Shown here: in pieces, positions 17,349 through 26,647 of the stretch
Numbering within the stretch: position 1 is the stretch's first letter
Layout: each line of letters begins with the position of its first letter
NCBI GenBank assembly: GCA_016206485.1
Contig: JACQRL010000385.1
Coordinates: 1-36,308 of the forward strand
DNA: 36,308 nucleotides
Origin: Planctomycetota bacterium
GTDB lineage: Bacteria > Planctomycetota > MHYJ01 > JACQRL01 > SBBU01
Direction of reading: 5' to 3'
Notes under the pieces: model-generated
What the model saw: only the letters and a program-made list of their open reading frames with translations
The model's database searches: none
Told to the model about the DNA's origin: nothing
Position numbers and translations under genes: made by a program

Positions 17349-18002
17349 TCAATTATAATTCCGCTCGATAGCCTGATCAAAATTCCTGATCTTGCAAATC
17401 CCAAGTAATTTTGTCAAGCGCGCCTCTGCGTTCGGTTCCTCCAAAATCCACTGTTTACTATATATATCCATGCTCGAACAATATGTAATAAGGTCGATAA
17501 GAGATCCGATTTCCATCTCTGCTAAGGCATCTTTAATCCCGGAATAATTAAACATTTTAGATAATACCGGGTGGAACTGATCAACAAGCAATTTCCTTTT
17601 TTTGTCTGCATTCGGGATATTTTGATCTCCTGATTCTTTGATGATAGCCGCTTCCGCAATCCTGTACGACTTTTTCTTATCGAGTTCCTTAAAGCTGAAT
17701 CTGGCAGCTCCATAAAGAATAATGTCATATTTACCATCATCCCGCAAAGTTGACTCGACTACTTTCCCCAGGCACCCAATATCATAGATTGTAGGATCTC
17801 CGAAATAGCTCTTTTCATATCCCTTTTTCAGCAACACCATTCCAATATATGGTTCTTTTTTCAAACTATCTTTAACCATTTCAATATAACGTGGTTCAAA
17901 TATATGAAGCGGGAGAAATGTGCTCGGAAAAAAAACAACATTTGGCAGGGGAAACAACGGGATAATTCCATTAAACTTTACTGCATCGAACGACAAATCC
18001 AT
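17349..18002 (-). CDS. LON peptidase substrate-binding (LON N-terminal) domain protein
   Basis: IPLFPLPNVVFFPSTFLPLHIFEPRYIEMV...IGMVLLKKG; no ATPase or protease domain. Confidence 0.93.
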   Translation of the reverse strand: MDLSFDAVKFNGIIPLFPLPNVVFFPSTFLPLHIFEPRYIEMVKDSLKKEPYIGMVLLKKGYEKSYFGDPTIYDIGCLGKVVESTLRDDGKYDIILYGAARFSFKELDKKKSYRIAEAAIIKESGDQNIPNADKKRKLLVDQFHPVLSKMFNYSGIKDALAEMEIGSLIDLITYCSSMDIYSKQWILEEPNAEARLTKLLGICKIRNFDQAIERNYN

Positions 18003-18008
18003 GGTTAT

Positions 18009-18014
18009 ATTATA
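18009..18014 (-). promoter_or_regulatory. -10 box (TATAAT) for the LON-domain gene, 6 nt from ATG
   Basis: Minus strand TATAATataaccATG. Confidence 0.55.
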
Positions 18015-18056
18015 CTCCTAATAACTAATACCAGAAGAACTAGCTTAACGTATTCA

Positions 18057-18090
18057 ATAAACGGATTACGAGTTGCGTGTTAACGGGTTT
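18057..18090. repeat. GAGTTGCG/GTTAACGGG word repeat
   Basis: AATAAACGGATTACGAGTTGCGTGTTAACGGGTTT; inverse-related copy CTCGCAACCCGTTTATT at 18227-18244. Confidence 0.5.
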
Positions 18091-18268
18091 TACTGCTTAT
18101 ATAACTGAGTCCGAATTCTCCGGTCGCTAATTGCATATTACTCTGTTTTCCCATGGATACTTTTTTTAATACGCAATCCGGCAATATTTAATCCGTCATT
18201 AATGTAAACAAGAAGTTGAAATTGCTACTCGCAACCCGTTTATTAAACAAAATTCCAAGCGTATTTGT

Positions 18269-21200
18269 TTATAATTCCTCAGACGATGAGTATTCGATTA
18301 CGCTTGTTCCTTCTGAATAGAAAATCGTTACATCATCAAAAACAGGTGTTGCAAGCAAGGTTGTACCGGGATTCACTCCTTTGACATTGAATATTATCTT
18401 GTATTTTATAAAACCGCCATTTTTAAGTTCATAAAACTTTTTCCCTTCATGTTGTATTTTACTATATGCAGAATTCTTTCCTTCGAGAACTGTCTCCAAA
18501 TTACTTGTTGAGTCAAAAACAAGGAGATTTACTTTTACTGCAGATCCTTCCTGCTCTTCCAGTCCCTGTCTAAGAGGTGATCCGGTTGTTTTCCCGTTAA
18601 AAAAGGATTCGCCTGAATAGTCATACATAATAGGTTCCAGGTTACCCTTATCATAATCTTCAGCAAACCAGGTCCATTGAACACCCAGAAGCTTTATCTT
18701 TTTTTCTGTTTCTTTCTGAGATGTGACAACAGATGTCATATTTTCATCTGAATAAACCCTTGATTCCTTCGAAAGTCTCCTTTTCAAATCATCAGCAAGG
18801 AAATAAATAGCTGCTGATTCGAATTCAGCATCACCTTTAGGCAGATAATATCTTCCTCTGTTATATACATCCTTAACTGCACCGAGAATACTGTCTACTT
18901 GACTTTTTCTTTCCGCATCCCCTGTGGCATTTGATCCATGCAGATAAAACTCATCGACAGTGAAGTCGCCTGAATAATTTCTTGGCCAGATCGACAGATT
19001 TGGATCACCTTTGATAAACCCCAATTTTTTAAATGTAAACCCATGGAAAGATGACTCTCCTATTCTGAAAGTGTTTGCCCGCAGATACTGACTGCCAAGC
19101 GGTTTTTCGTCAGGAACCTGTAATGTATCATCCGCTGAATGCAGCGCAAGTGTGGGCCTTCTGCCGCCCTTAAGCCATAGTTTTTGATCAATTTTGCTCT
19201 GTATGTTTGTTTCATAAGGAGCCCTTATAGTTCCGGCTAAATCTGTTCCATTTACCAATATTTTCATTTCGTGCTCAGGACTATATTTAGGCATCTCCGC
19301 ATAACTTGTACTATTAAACAATCCTCCTAATAAAGATGTCGATTGTACGACTACATCTCTATTAAATTTAATGTACCATGACCAGCTAACATGCGTCCAT
19401 TTATGCGCCTCCAAATAATTTCTTTTAGGCTGCGTTATGGATGAAGATTGAGATCTCGATGCGCTGCCAAGACCATCTTTCTTTAGGTTATGATTCAACC
19501 CGGGGGTATTGCTGAAGATTTCGATATCAATGCTGTGATGTTTACCTCCATCTTTTCTATCCGCCCCGGCAGACGAAGTTGTAATGGACGGCGTAAGTGA
19601 AGGAAGTGCTCCCGTCGGATTCGGATATTCATCCGCATATTGAGCACCCCATAATTTCCATGAATGAGGCTGCTGCAGCAGCATCCCGATAAAATCTGTA
19701 GGAAAGTTATCCTTAATATGCTCCCAGTCATCAAGTGAACCTGAGGCCCAATGCTGATAAATACCTCCAAATAATGATGCAGGTCTCATACCGAATGTTC
19801 CGCTCCGTCCTGATTCTAAATACTCAGTCTTATCAACAGGACGTCTGTTGTAATTACTCCTTGGCCTGCCATAATATTTAAAAATCGGATCTTCTGTAGA
19901 TTCAACTGTATAAGGGGAGCTGGCATGGGCCGGGGCGAAAAACAGACTGAACATATCCGGATTTCTGTACTCATAGAAATGACTTCGTTCGATAATCTTA
20001 TTATCGGGAAATCCTTTATGCCATTTATCATAACTGAACAACTTTCTCATTTTGCCGGTATGCTCAGGGAAGAAACTCGGCTTGACCCACATAGAAGCAA
20101 CACCACCATAGCTGAACATTGATGTACCTTCATCAATCCAATAAGCTATCCCGCTGTTTCTTTCAACATAAGCGCCATCAATCCTAAGATCACTCGGAGC
20201 GTATGTCCCTAATGGGGGAAGAACATCTGATGTGGCATCACTATTTTTACCATTACCCATTCTGAACGATCTCGCAATTCTATTGTGTGATTTAGAATCA
20301 TAAGGCCCTTTGGTTTCTTTGAGATCATCTCCAAAATTCATTGATCTTTCAACTTTCTTTTTAGTTGAAAGATTCACAACAAGATTTCTTGCTGACAATG
20401 CAGTTCCAAACAGTGATTGTGCCTTATAATATTCATCATATCCATCCCAACCGCAAACAGTCCCTTCATAAATTTTTTCTTTATAATTTGGATCAAATAA
20501 TGCAGGGTCAAGGCCTTTGTTCCCTGGCAACCTGTCGGTTTTATCTATAGTTTTATCACTTATTATTTCCCTCGAACTTGCCTCGCATCTGTACAATTCA
20601 CTTTTGCGGAGATCAACACTTGCATGATAATGGGCCTTGTAGTCGTGTGAAAAATGCGAATGGATGCCTTCAAATTTCGATATGCCTTCCACCGGCCAGT
20701 GAGGCACACCCTGCGGTGTCTCAACAACCTGCCCTTTTAATGAACCTTTCAATCTGTTGCCCTGTTCAACACCGCCATGAGTACTTAATTGAAGCCAACC
20801 ATCATATTCGCTTCCCCAGCCAGTCTGAATAGTCTCATTTTTTGTCTTATATCCGAGCCATCCATCCTTGCTGGATTTTGTCAGGTTAAAATAATCATTG
20901 AAATTATCCTCGAATGTATTTCTTCCGGCAGAAAGCCCTTTTGAAGCGGTACTATTATAAACTTCCGGTCCAATCTCCAAAGCTGCGCCGCTGTTCGTTA
21001 CTTCAACGCCAGCCTTATCTGATGCTTCACCATGGGCAAAGTGGCGCTGAGTGGTTTCTCTATATGCATCAAATACTTTAACAACCCCTCTGACTTTTTG
21101 TCTAGTAAGTTCTCTGACCGCTTCGGCATTAAAAATCGTCTCTTCTTCTTTCAGCTCTCTTAAAGGTTTTAAAATTCTTCCAATACTCTCAATCTCAAAA

Positions 21201-23251
21201 TATCCCATCGGTCTGAAACAAAATTCTGTAGAGTTGACAATAAGGTCTGTCTTATCAACCCTGAGCCACAGATTTTCATCCGGATTTGTTTCATTAAGAT
21301 GCATATTGGGATTGAAATTCGCTTTAATAGCATCGGCGATCGCATAGCTGGCAAATTCCTGCTGTGCAGGGTCATTTTTCGGCGCGGGATAATCTATCAC
21401 CCCCTCATAGCTCCAGTCTCCTGAGACGGGGTTATCAAACCCCTGAAATAGGTAGTTCCAAAAAATATTTCTTTGATCTTTTATTATTCCTGATTCAACA
21501 AGATAATCAATAAATCTATAAAACTGCGCCCAAGTTCCGAACTCACCTCCAAATGGAAGAGTGCTGTAATCAATACCGCCTTCTTTTCCCTTATTTCGAC
21601 ACGCAATAATATGCTTGGCAATAATCTGTGAATCGATAACACCATCAGATTGAATGGTCGTTCCGGTATTTGATTTCCATTGAGGTCTGATCGGAGCAGT
21701 TCTGTATAGAAAGCCATACTCATCACCATCATATTTTATCTGAATATTTTGCGCAGGATTTGAAATATTCATGGTATAACCGCCAGCATCATAAGTATAG
21801 CCGGTATATTCCCATCCAATATACTTTCGGGGAATCCTGAACAATTCCGCCTTTCCTCCGCACGATGTCGCCTTCCAGTATGGCTCCTGCAAAAAGTCAA
21901 ACTCAGGCGATGGAGCATATGGAGCAAATCTTCTTCTTTCAGTCAGGAAAAATCCGCTGACATCTGTAATCAGTGAAGTCAATAATTCCTCAGATGCGTT
22001 GTTTATATTAACCGGAGCTCTGTGAGTAACTTCAACATATTGAGGAAACAGCTCATCAAGCCCGTAAATTGCATTATGATATTCAGAAGCATGTGTATCG
22101 CCGGCATATTCTGTACTAAACCATCTGAGTGCTTCCTTAAAATATGACGAGCGAGCCGTTTTATTGAATCTATATTCACCTGCCGCGTTCATACCGCGTC
22201 CTCTTCTGAAAGTCATTACACCGGAGTCGAAACCTCTAGGCATTTCACCGGATTTGACATACGGTTTTTGTGACGGATTCGCCTGAACAGCAGGTCCAAC
22301 ACCTATATCAGCGTTATCACCACTTCTGTAATAATAGATAGGATACTCGTTGTAAACTTCATCGCTTAAAGGAACAGGATTAACTACGTTTTTATCAACC
22401 CAAGCGTACACCGTCAGAAATTTACCTATCTTTCTGTAAATAGATCTGCCTTTCTCTATTCCATATTGCTGTTCAAGAATTCTTTTGACCTGATATTTTG
22501 CTTTAAATCCGATTGAAGGTCTTGCATCAATTAACTTCTGGCCAAAATCTGAAGGAGCATTTTCTCCCAATATATTCGGATGATTTACAAGTTCATTCAA
22601 TATTCTTTTTAAATTCTGGCTGACGCTCGACTGATTCCCACCATACATATTGATTCCATCATTGATATACAGACATGACTGCAGATCAATAACTCTCAGT
22701 GAATAACAGTTGCTGCCATCTGCATAAGTGCCTTTGGAGCTCATCCCGCTCACGCCAACTTTCACAACCGGAGGAACATTTCGTGATCTCACATCTGAAT
22801 CTTTTACCCTGTTAGGAACTATCTTTATGGTTTTTAAAGTATTGCCATCTGCATAAGCAAAGCTTGGTTTTTGCGCCCACTCAGTCGCAATATTTACGAC
22901 ATCGCGCTCCTCATCCGATATTGCTCCATCCATATCTATATCCTGGATTTCATCATTATCAGAAACTCCGTTCTCGTTTAAATCCGATCCGCCATATTTA
23001 AGTCTTTTGTCAGAAGGATTGCTGTTGAGCTCCGCAATTGCCCTTTCAAAACCAAACTGCGCGAGCCATTTTGCTTCCAACAGTTCAATGTATCTGGTTG
23101 ACTCAATTTTGGAAACAGTCTGCAGGCTTGCAGCCGTAGTCGCTACTAACGCGAGCAATGAAAGAACACCAAGTGTGAGGATAAGAATGGTTCCACGATT
23201 AGATCCGTCCCGGAATATAGACTTCATAGACAATTTACTTATCAAGATCAC
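18269..23251 (-). CDS. Giant GspK-like type II secretion minor pseudopilin with EF-hand-like loops and C-terminal LamG-like region
   Basis: Prepilin-like RGTILILTLGVLSLLALVATTAAS lacking Glu5; DLNENGVSDNDEIQDIDMDGAISDEE; VNINNASEELLTSLI (GspK-like); GGVASMWVKPSFFPEHTGKMRKLFSY (LamG-like). GTG at 23251 or ATG at 23227 may be the start. Confidence 0.8.
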   Translation of the reverse strand: MILISKLSMKSIFRDGSNRGTILILTLGVLSLLALVATTAASLQTVSKIESTRYIELLEAKWLAQFGFERAIAELNSNPSDKRLKYGGSDLNENGVSDNDEIQDIDMDGAISDEERDVVNIATEWAQKPSFAYADGNTLKTIKIVPNRVKDSDVRSRNVPPVVKVGVSGMSSKGTYADGSNCYSLRVIDLQSCLYINDGINMYGGNQSSVSQNLKRILNELVNHPNILGENAPSDFGQKLIDARPSIGFKAKYQVKRILEQQYGIEKGRSIYRKIGKFLTVYAWVDKNVVNPVPLSDEVYNEYPIYYYRSGDNADIGVGPAVQANPSQKPYVKSGEMPRGFDSGVMTFRRGRGMNAAGEYRFNKTARSSYFKEALRWFSTEYAGDTHASEYHNAIYGLDELFPQYVEVTHRAPVNINNASEELLTSLITDVSGFFLTERRRFAPYAPSPEFDFLQEPYWKATSCGGKAELFRIPRKYIGWEYTGYTYDAGGYTMNISNPAQNIQIKYDGDEYGFLYRTAPIRPQWKSNTGTTIQSDGVIDSQIIAKHIIACRNKGKEGGIDYSTLPFGGEFGTWAQFYRFIDYLVESGIIKDQRNIFWNYLFQGFDNPVSGDWSYEGVIDYPAPKNDPAQQEFASYAIADAIKANFNPNMHLNETNPDENLWLRVDKTDLIVNSTEFCFRPMGYFEIESIGRILKPLRELKEEETIFNAEAVRELTRQKVRGVVKVFDAYRETTQRHFAHGEASDKAGVEVTNSGAALEIGPEVYNSTASKGLSAGRNTFEDNFNDYFNLTKSSKDGWLGYKTKNETIQTGWGSEYDGWLQLSTHGGVEQGNRLKGSLKGQVVETPQGVPHWPVEGISKFEGIHSHFSHDYKAHYHASVDLRKSELYRCEASSREIISDKTIDKTDRLPGNKGLDPALFDPNYKEKIYEGTVCGWDGYDEYYKAQSLFGTALSARNLVVNLSTKKKVERSMNFGDDLKETKGPYDSKSHNRIARSFRMGNGKNSDATSDVLPPLGTYAPSDLRIDGAYVERNSGIAYWIDEGTSMFSYGGVASMWVKPSFFPEHTGKMRKLFSYDKWHKGFPDNKIIERSHFYEYRNPDMFSLFFAPAHASSPYTVESTEDPIFKYYGRPRSNYNRRPVDKTEYLESGRSGTFGMRPASLFGGIYQHWASGSLDDWEHIKDNFPTDFIGMLLQQPHSWKLWGAQYADEYPNPTGALPSLTPSITTSSAGADRKDGGKHHSIDIEIFSNTPGLNHNLKKDGLGSASRSQSSSITQPKRNYLEAHKWTHVSWSWYIKFNRDVVVQSTSLLGGLFNSTSYAEMPKYSPEHEMKILVNGTDLAGTIRAPYETNIQSKIDQKLWLKGGRRPTLALHSADDTLQVPDEKPLGSQYLRANTFRIGESSFHGFTFKKLGFIKGDPNLSIWPRNYSGDFTVDEFYLHGSNATGDAERKSQVDSILGAVKDVYNRGRYYLPKGDAEFESAAIYFLADDLKRRLSKESRVYSDENMTSVVTSQKETEKKIKLLGVQWTWFAEDYDKGNLEPIMYDYSGESFFNGKTTGSPLRQGLEEQEGSAVKVNLLVFDSTSNLETVLEGKNSAYSKIQHEGKKFYELKNGGFIKYKIIFNVKGVNPGTTLLATPVFDDVTIFYSEGTSVIEYSSSEEL

Positions 23252-23298
23252 ACCGCAATGTGTTTAGATTCAAAAAAATAACATCATTAAAAAGACCT

Positions 23299-23319
23299 GC
23301 CTTTATTGAATAAAAAGGC
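23299..23319 (-). terminator. Possible hairpin terminator downstream of the sigma factor gene
   Basis: GCCTTTATTgAATAAAAAGGC near-palindrome; on the minus strand followed by AGGTCTTTTT. Confidence 0.3.
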
Positions 23320-23487
23320 TTAAAGTGCTTCCTTCCCATACAGGCTTGAAGAACCCTTTTTTGATGCTTAGGTAGTATTTTTGCTACATTAATCAAGATT
23401 TAAACCCGCTGAAACCCCGATAAACCCGGTTTAATCGTGAATTAGCAACAAAAGCAGCAAAAAGATTCAGAAATACCAGCGAGCAAT

Positions 23488-24228
23488 TTAAAGAAGTGAC
23501 AATAAATATTTCAATTCATCCTCGACTTCGGATTCCTCAAGAACATATTCCAAGATCCCTTTTCTGATGATTTTTCTTACGAGTCTGCGCGCATATACAA
23601 GATAGTTCCTGACATCTGAATCTTTTATACCAAGCTCCCTGGCAAGAACCACGTATGAAGGCTGGTCAGGGCCTGAAGAATCAAGATCATATCTTTCAAA
23701 CACTGAAAAATAAACTTCTTTGCCTTCTTCAATAAGTTTATTTCTGAGTATTCCTATCGATCTTGTTAAAATTGTCCTTGCCCATTCCCTGTCAAAAGAT
23801 TCGAGCGGATCAAGAAACTCTTTTTTATCGCCATGCTCACTGCCTACTTCTTCAAAACTTACAGTCTTCGTTCCGCCTCCATGTTTTTTAGTCTGCAGCT
23901 TTCTCTTTTTATCGATAAGGAAATGTTTGAGCGAAACCTTTAAAAATGTCCTGAATCTTCCTTTCTCAGGAGAGGCGGGCTGAAGATAATTTTTCTCTAC
24001 AAAAAACTGCGCGAAAAACTCCTGAGTGAGATCTTTTGCATCCTCATTTGACATCCTCCAAACGTTACGTATATAGCTGTAAACAGGCTTCCAATATGCC
24101 GAAATAAGATACTCCAGCTTCTCTTTGTAATTGCTGCTGGTTCTGTCCTTTGCATTTAAGACGACGTTCCACGTAGTTAGAGGAAAATGGTGCTCGTCAC
24201 CTCCCATCGAAGTATTGCGCCCTGACAT
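23488..24228 (-). CDS. ECF-like RNA polymerase sigma factor
   Basis: KDLTQEFFAQFFVEKNYLQPASPEKGRFRTFLKVSLKHFLIDKKRK region 2; long SSYVVLARELGI-type region 4; resembles planctomycete/myxobacterial ECF sigmas. Confidence 0.85.
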   Translation of the reverse strand: MSGRNTSMGGDEHHFPLTTWNVVLNAKDRTSSNYKEKLEYLISAYWKPVYSYIRNVWRMSNEDAKDLTQEFFAQFFVEKNYLQPASPEKGRFRTFLKVSLKHFLIDKKRKLQTKKHGGGTKTVSFEEVGSEHGDKKEFLDPLESFDREWARTILTRSIGILRNKLIEEGKEVYFSVFERYDLDSSGPDQPSYVVLARELGIKDSDVRNYLVYARRLVRKIIRKGILEYVLEESEVEDELKYLLSLL

Positions 24229-24356
24229 AATAGCACTTTGAATTTTAAATTTCTGATTCGCAATTGCAAAAACCAGCTAAACAGATGCTTATCGCAATCT
24301 TTCATCAAATTGATATTATTTCTTTTCTATAGACGTAAGATATATCCACTTCAATT

Positions 24357-25397
24357 ATGAAGAATGATCGATTTCTAAAGGCATGCAGGTCAGAACCCGT
24401 TGATTGCACTCCGATCTGGATGATGCGGCAGGCAGGCAGGTATATACCTGAATACAAGAAGCTCAGGGAAAAATATGATTTTATGACGCTTTCAGAAGAC
24501 CCCGAGCTGATAACAGAGGTTACGCTTATGCCGCTCAAACAATTTGATTTCGACGCCGCAATAATTTTCGCTGATATCATGACTCCGATTAAACAAACAG
24601 GCATCAAATTCGAGCTTCAGGAAAATATCGGACCGGTAATAGCCAGTCCAATCAGGACAAAATCAGATGTCGAAAAGATTGTAATCCCCTCACCACAGGA
24701 AATATCTCCACCACTTTACTCTGCAATTAAACTGGTAAAGCAGGAACTATCCGGAAAGATACCTCTCATAGGGTTTGCAGGCGCGCCATTCACTCTTGCA
24801 AGTTACCTAATAGAAGGCAGAGGGTCGAGAAGTTTTACAAATACGATTACACTTATGAAAGAAAATTCAGTGGCCTGGACTCTACTAATGGAAAAACTAA
24901 CAGAAGTAATAATAAGCTACTTGAACGAACAAATTAATGCCGGTGCGGATGCGTTCCAGTTGTTTGACAGCTGGGTCGGATGTATGAGTTTAAATGATTA
25001 TAAAAAATATGTATTCCCATACTCACAACAAATTTTCAAGTCACTAAAACAAGCACCATCAATACATTTTGGAACCGAAACAGCTCCATTATTACCTGTA
25101 ATGAAGGAAGCAGGTAGTAGAGTTATTAGTGTTGACTGGAGAATCGAGCTCGATAAGGCCTGGGAAATTATAGGACATAACCTTGCAATCCAGGGAAATC
25201 TCAATCCTTCAATATTGCTTGGATCTGTAGAACAAGTTAAGCTTTCAACCACAGATATTCTTAAACGAGCTGCAGGCAGACCGGGACACATTTTTAATCT
25301 TGGACATGGAATTTTACCCGAAACTCTGTTAGAAAATGTCGAAGCAGTAATTGAAACGGTACATAACTACAGGCAGAATATGGAATACGGAATATAG
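24357..25397 (+). CDS. hemE: Uroporphyrinogen decarboxylase
   Basis: PIWMMRQAGRYIPEYKKLREKYDFMTLSEDPEL, FDAAIIFADIMTP, GFAGAPFTLASYLIEG, GHIFNLGHGILPET. Confidence 0.98.
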   Translation: MKNDRFLKACRSEPVDCTPIWMMRQAGRYIPEYKKLREKYDFMTLSEDPELITEVTLMPLKQFDFDAAIIFADIMTPIKQTGIKFELQENIGPVIASPIRTKSDVEKIVIPSPQEISPPLYSAIKLVKQELSGKIPLIGFAGAPFTLASYLIEGRGSRSFTNTITLMKENSVAWTLLMEKLTEVIISYLNEQINAGADAFQLFDSWVGCMSLNDYKKYVFPYSQQIFKSLKQAPSIHFGTETAPLLPVMKEAGSRVISVDWRIELDKAWEIIGHNLAIQGNLNPSILLGSVEQVKLSTTDILKRAAGRPGHIFNLGHGILPETLLENVEAVIETVHNYRQNMEYGI

Positions 25398-25462
25398 GAT
25401 ATGGAAGATAGAAAACAGAAGACAGAAGACAGAAGACAGGAGTCAGGGGTCAGGAACCAGGG
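25373..25462. repeat. Longest degenerate word repeat (GGAATAYGGAATATAGGATATGG + CAGAAGA/CAGGAGTCAGG words)
   Basis: agaatatggaatacggaatataggatatggaagatagaaaacagaagacagaagacagaagacaggagtcaggggtcaggaaccagg; spans the hemE-hemH junction. Confidence 0.85.
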
Positions 25463-26378
25463 GGTTTTGCTGATGGCATACGGAAGTCCAAATAACCTTG
25501 AAGAAATTGAGGCGTACTACACTCACATACGGGGAGGGAGAAATCCAACTCCGGAACAGTTGGAGAATCTAAAAGCCCGTTATAAAGCAATAGGAGGAAA
25601 TACCCCATTACTGGAAATAACAAAAAATGTTGCCGGGAAACTAGGAAAACTTCTTAACGAACAACCTCATAACTCGCCAACCGACAATCAATACAAGGTA
25701 TACATAGGCATGAAACACTGGCATCCATACATTGAGCAAACCATCAGTGAAATGGTAAAAGATGGTATACAAAATGCCATTGCAATTGCTCTCGCTCCAC
25801 ATTACTCAAATCTCAGTGTCGGCAGCTATGTCAAAGCTGTTCAAACTGCTCAGGACAAACTCAACAGCGCAATTAAATTTACTTTCATTAATAGTTGGGC
25901 AGATAACCCTACTTTCCTGGAAGCAATTTCTGACAAAATAACAGATGCGCTGAACGAATTTAGTAATACAGAACGAGAGCAGGTTATGACACTTTTCACA
26001 GCACACAGCCTGCCATCTAAAATTCTTAAAGAGAATGATCCGTATCAGGAACAGTTACTTGAAACATCCAGAAAACTGGCTCAGTTGGCGCGACTCAAAC
26101 AATGGAGATTTGCATATCAAAGCGCCGGTAAGACCGGAGAAGAATGGCTTGGTCCCGATATAACCGAGGCGATCGAAGCTCTCGCTGAAGAGCAACACAA
26201 ATATATCCTCGTCTGTCCGGTAGGTTTTATAACCGATCATCTGGAAATTCTTTATGACGTTGATATAGAAGCGATGGAAACAGCGAAAAGAAATGAAGTT
26301 AAGCTCAAACGAACGGAATCGCTGAATGCAAGTCAAAAACTTATTGAGGCGCTTGCATCATTAGTCAAGTCAATCTAA
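25401..26378 (+). CDS. hemH: Ferrochelatase family protein
   Basis: GVLLMAYGSPNNLEEIEAYYTHIRGGR, GMKHWHPYIEQTISEM, FTAHSLPSKI, YQSAGKTGEEWLGPDI, VCPVGFITDHLEILYDVD. Confidence 0.96.
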   Translation: MEDRKQKTEDRRQESGVRNQGVLLMAYGSPNNLEEIEAYYTHIRGGRNPTPEQLENLKARYKAIGGNTPLLEITKNVAGKLGKLLNEQPHNSPTDNQYKVYIGMKHWHPYIEQTISEMVKDGIQNAIAIALAPHYSNLSVGSYVKAVQTAQDKLNSAIKFTFINSWADNPTFLEAISDKITDALNEFSNTEREQVMTLFTAHSLPSKILKENDPYQEQLLETSRKLAQLARLKQWRFAYQSAGKTGEEWLGPDITEAIEALAEEQHKYILVCPVGFITDHLEILYDVDIEAMETAKRNEVKLKRTESLNASQKLIEALASLVKSI

Positions 26379-26647
26379 CAACCAATAATTTCCACATATA
26401 GAATTCGACGGCTTCATCTGGAGCGTCGACATGACAGACGCTGCTCATGTTATCGATCCGGAAGACATAGATAGATAGTCTTCTATAAACAGACTTTATT
26501 CTAAGAAATCTTTAGCAGATCTCCTCCACAAAAATCTGTGGCAAACAGCATCCATGAGAAAGCTCTGCTGGAAATCTGATAGTTATATTTATCCAACATC
26601 GGAAAATAATCTAATGCTTCCCGGTTAAAAACGTCCTTATATAACAG

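Noticed and set aside
19495-22000. Several 60-90 aa ORFs on both strands inside the giant GspK-like gene
   Set aside because: Expected shadow ORFs in a 5-kb coding sequence; none has recognisable motifs.
25401-25462. Interpretation of the hemE-hemH repeat as a CRISPR or phase-variable microsatellite
   Set aside because: No spacer/repeat regularity, and units vary in length and sequence, so neither CRISPR nor simple slippage tract fits.
26422-26442. Hairpin AGCGTC/GACGCT as a Rho-independent terminator for hemH
   Set aside because: No T-tract follows on the plus strand.
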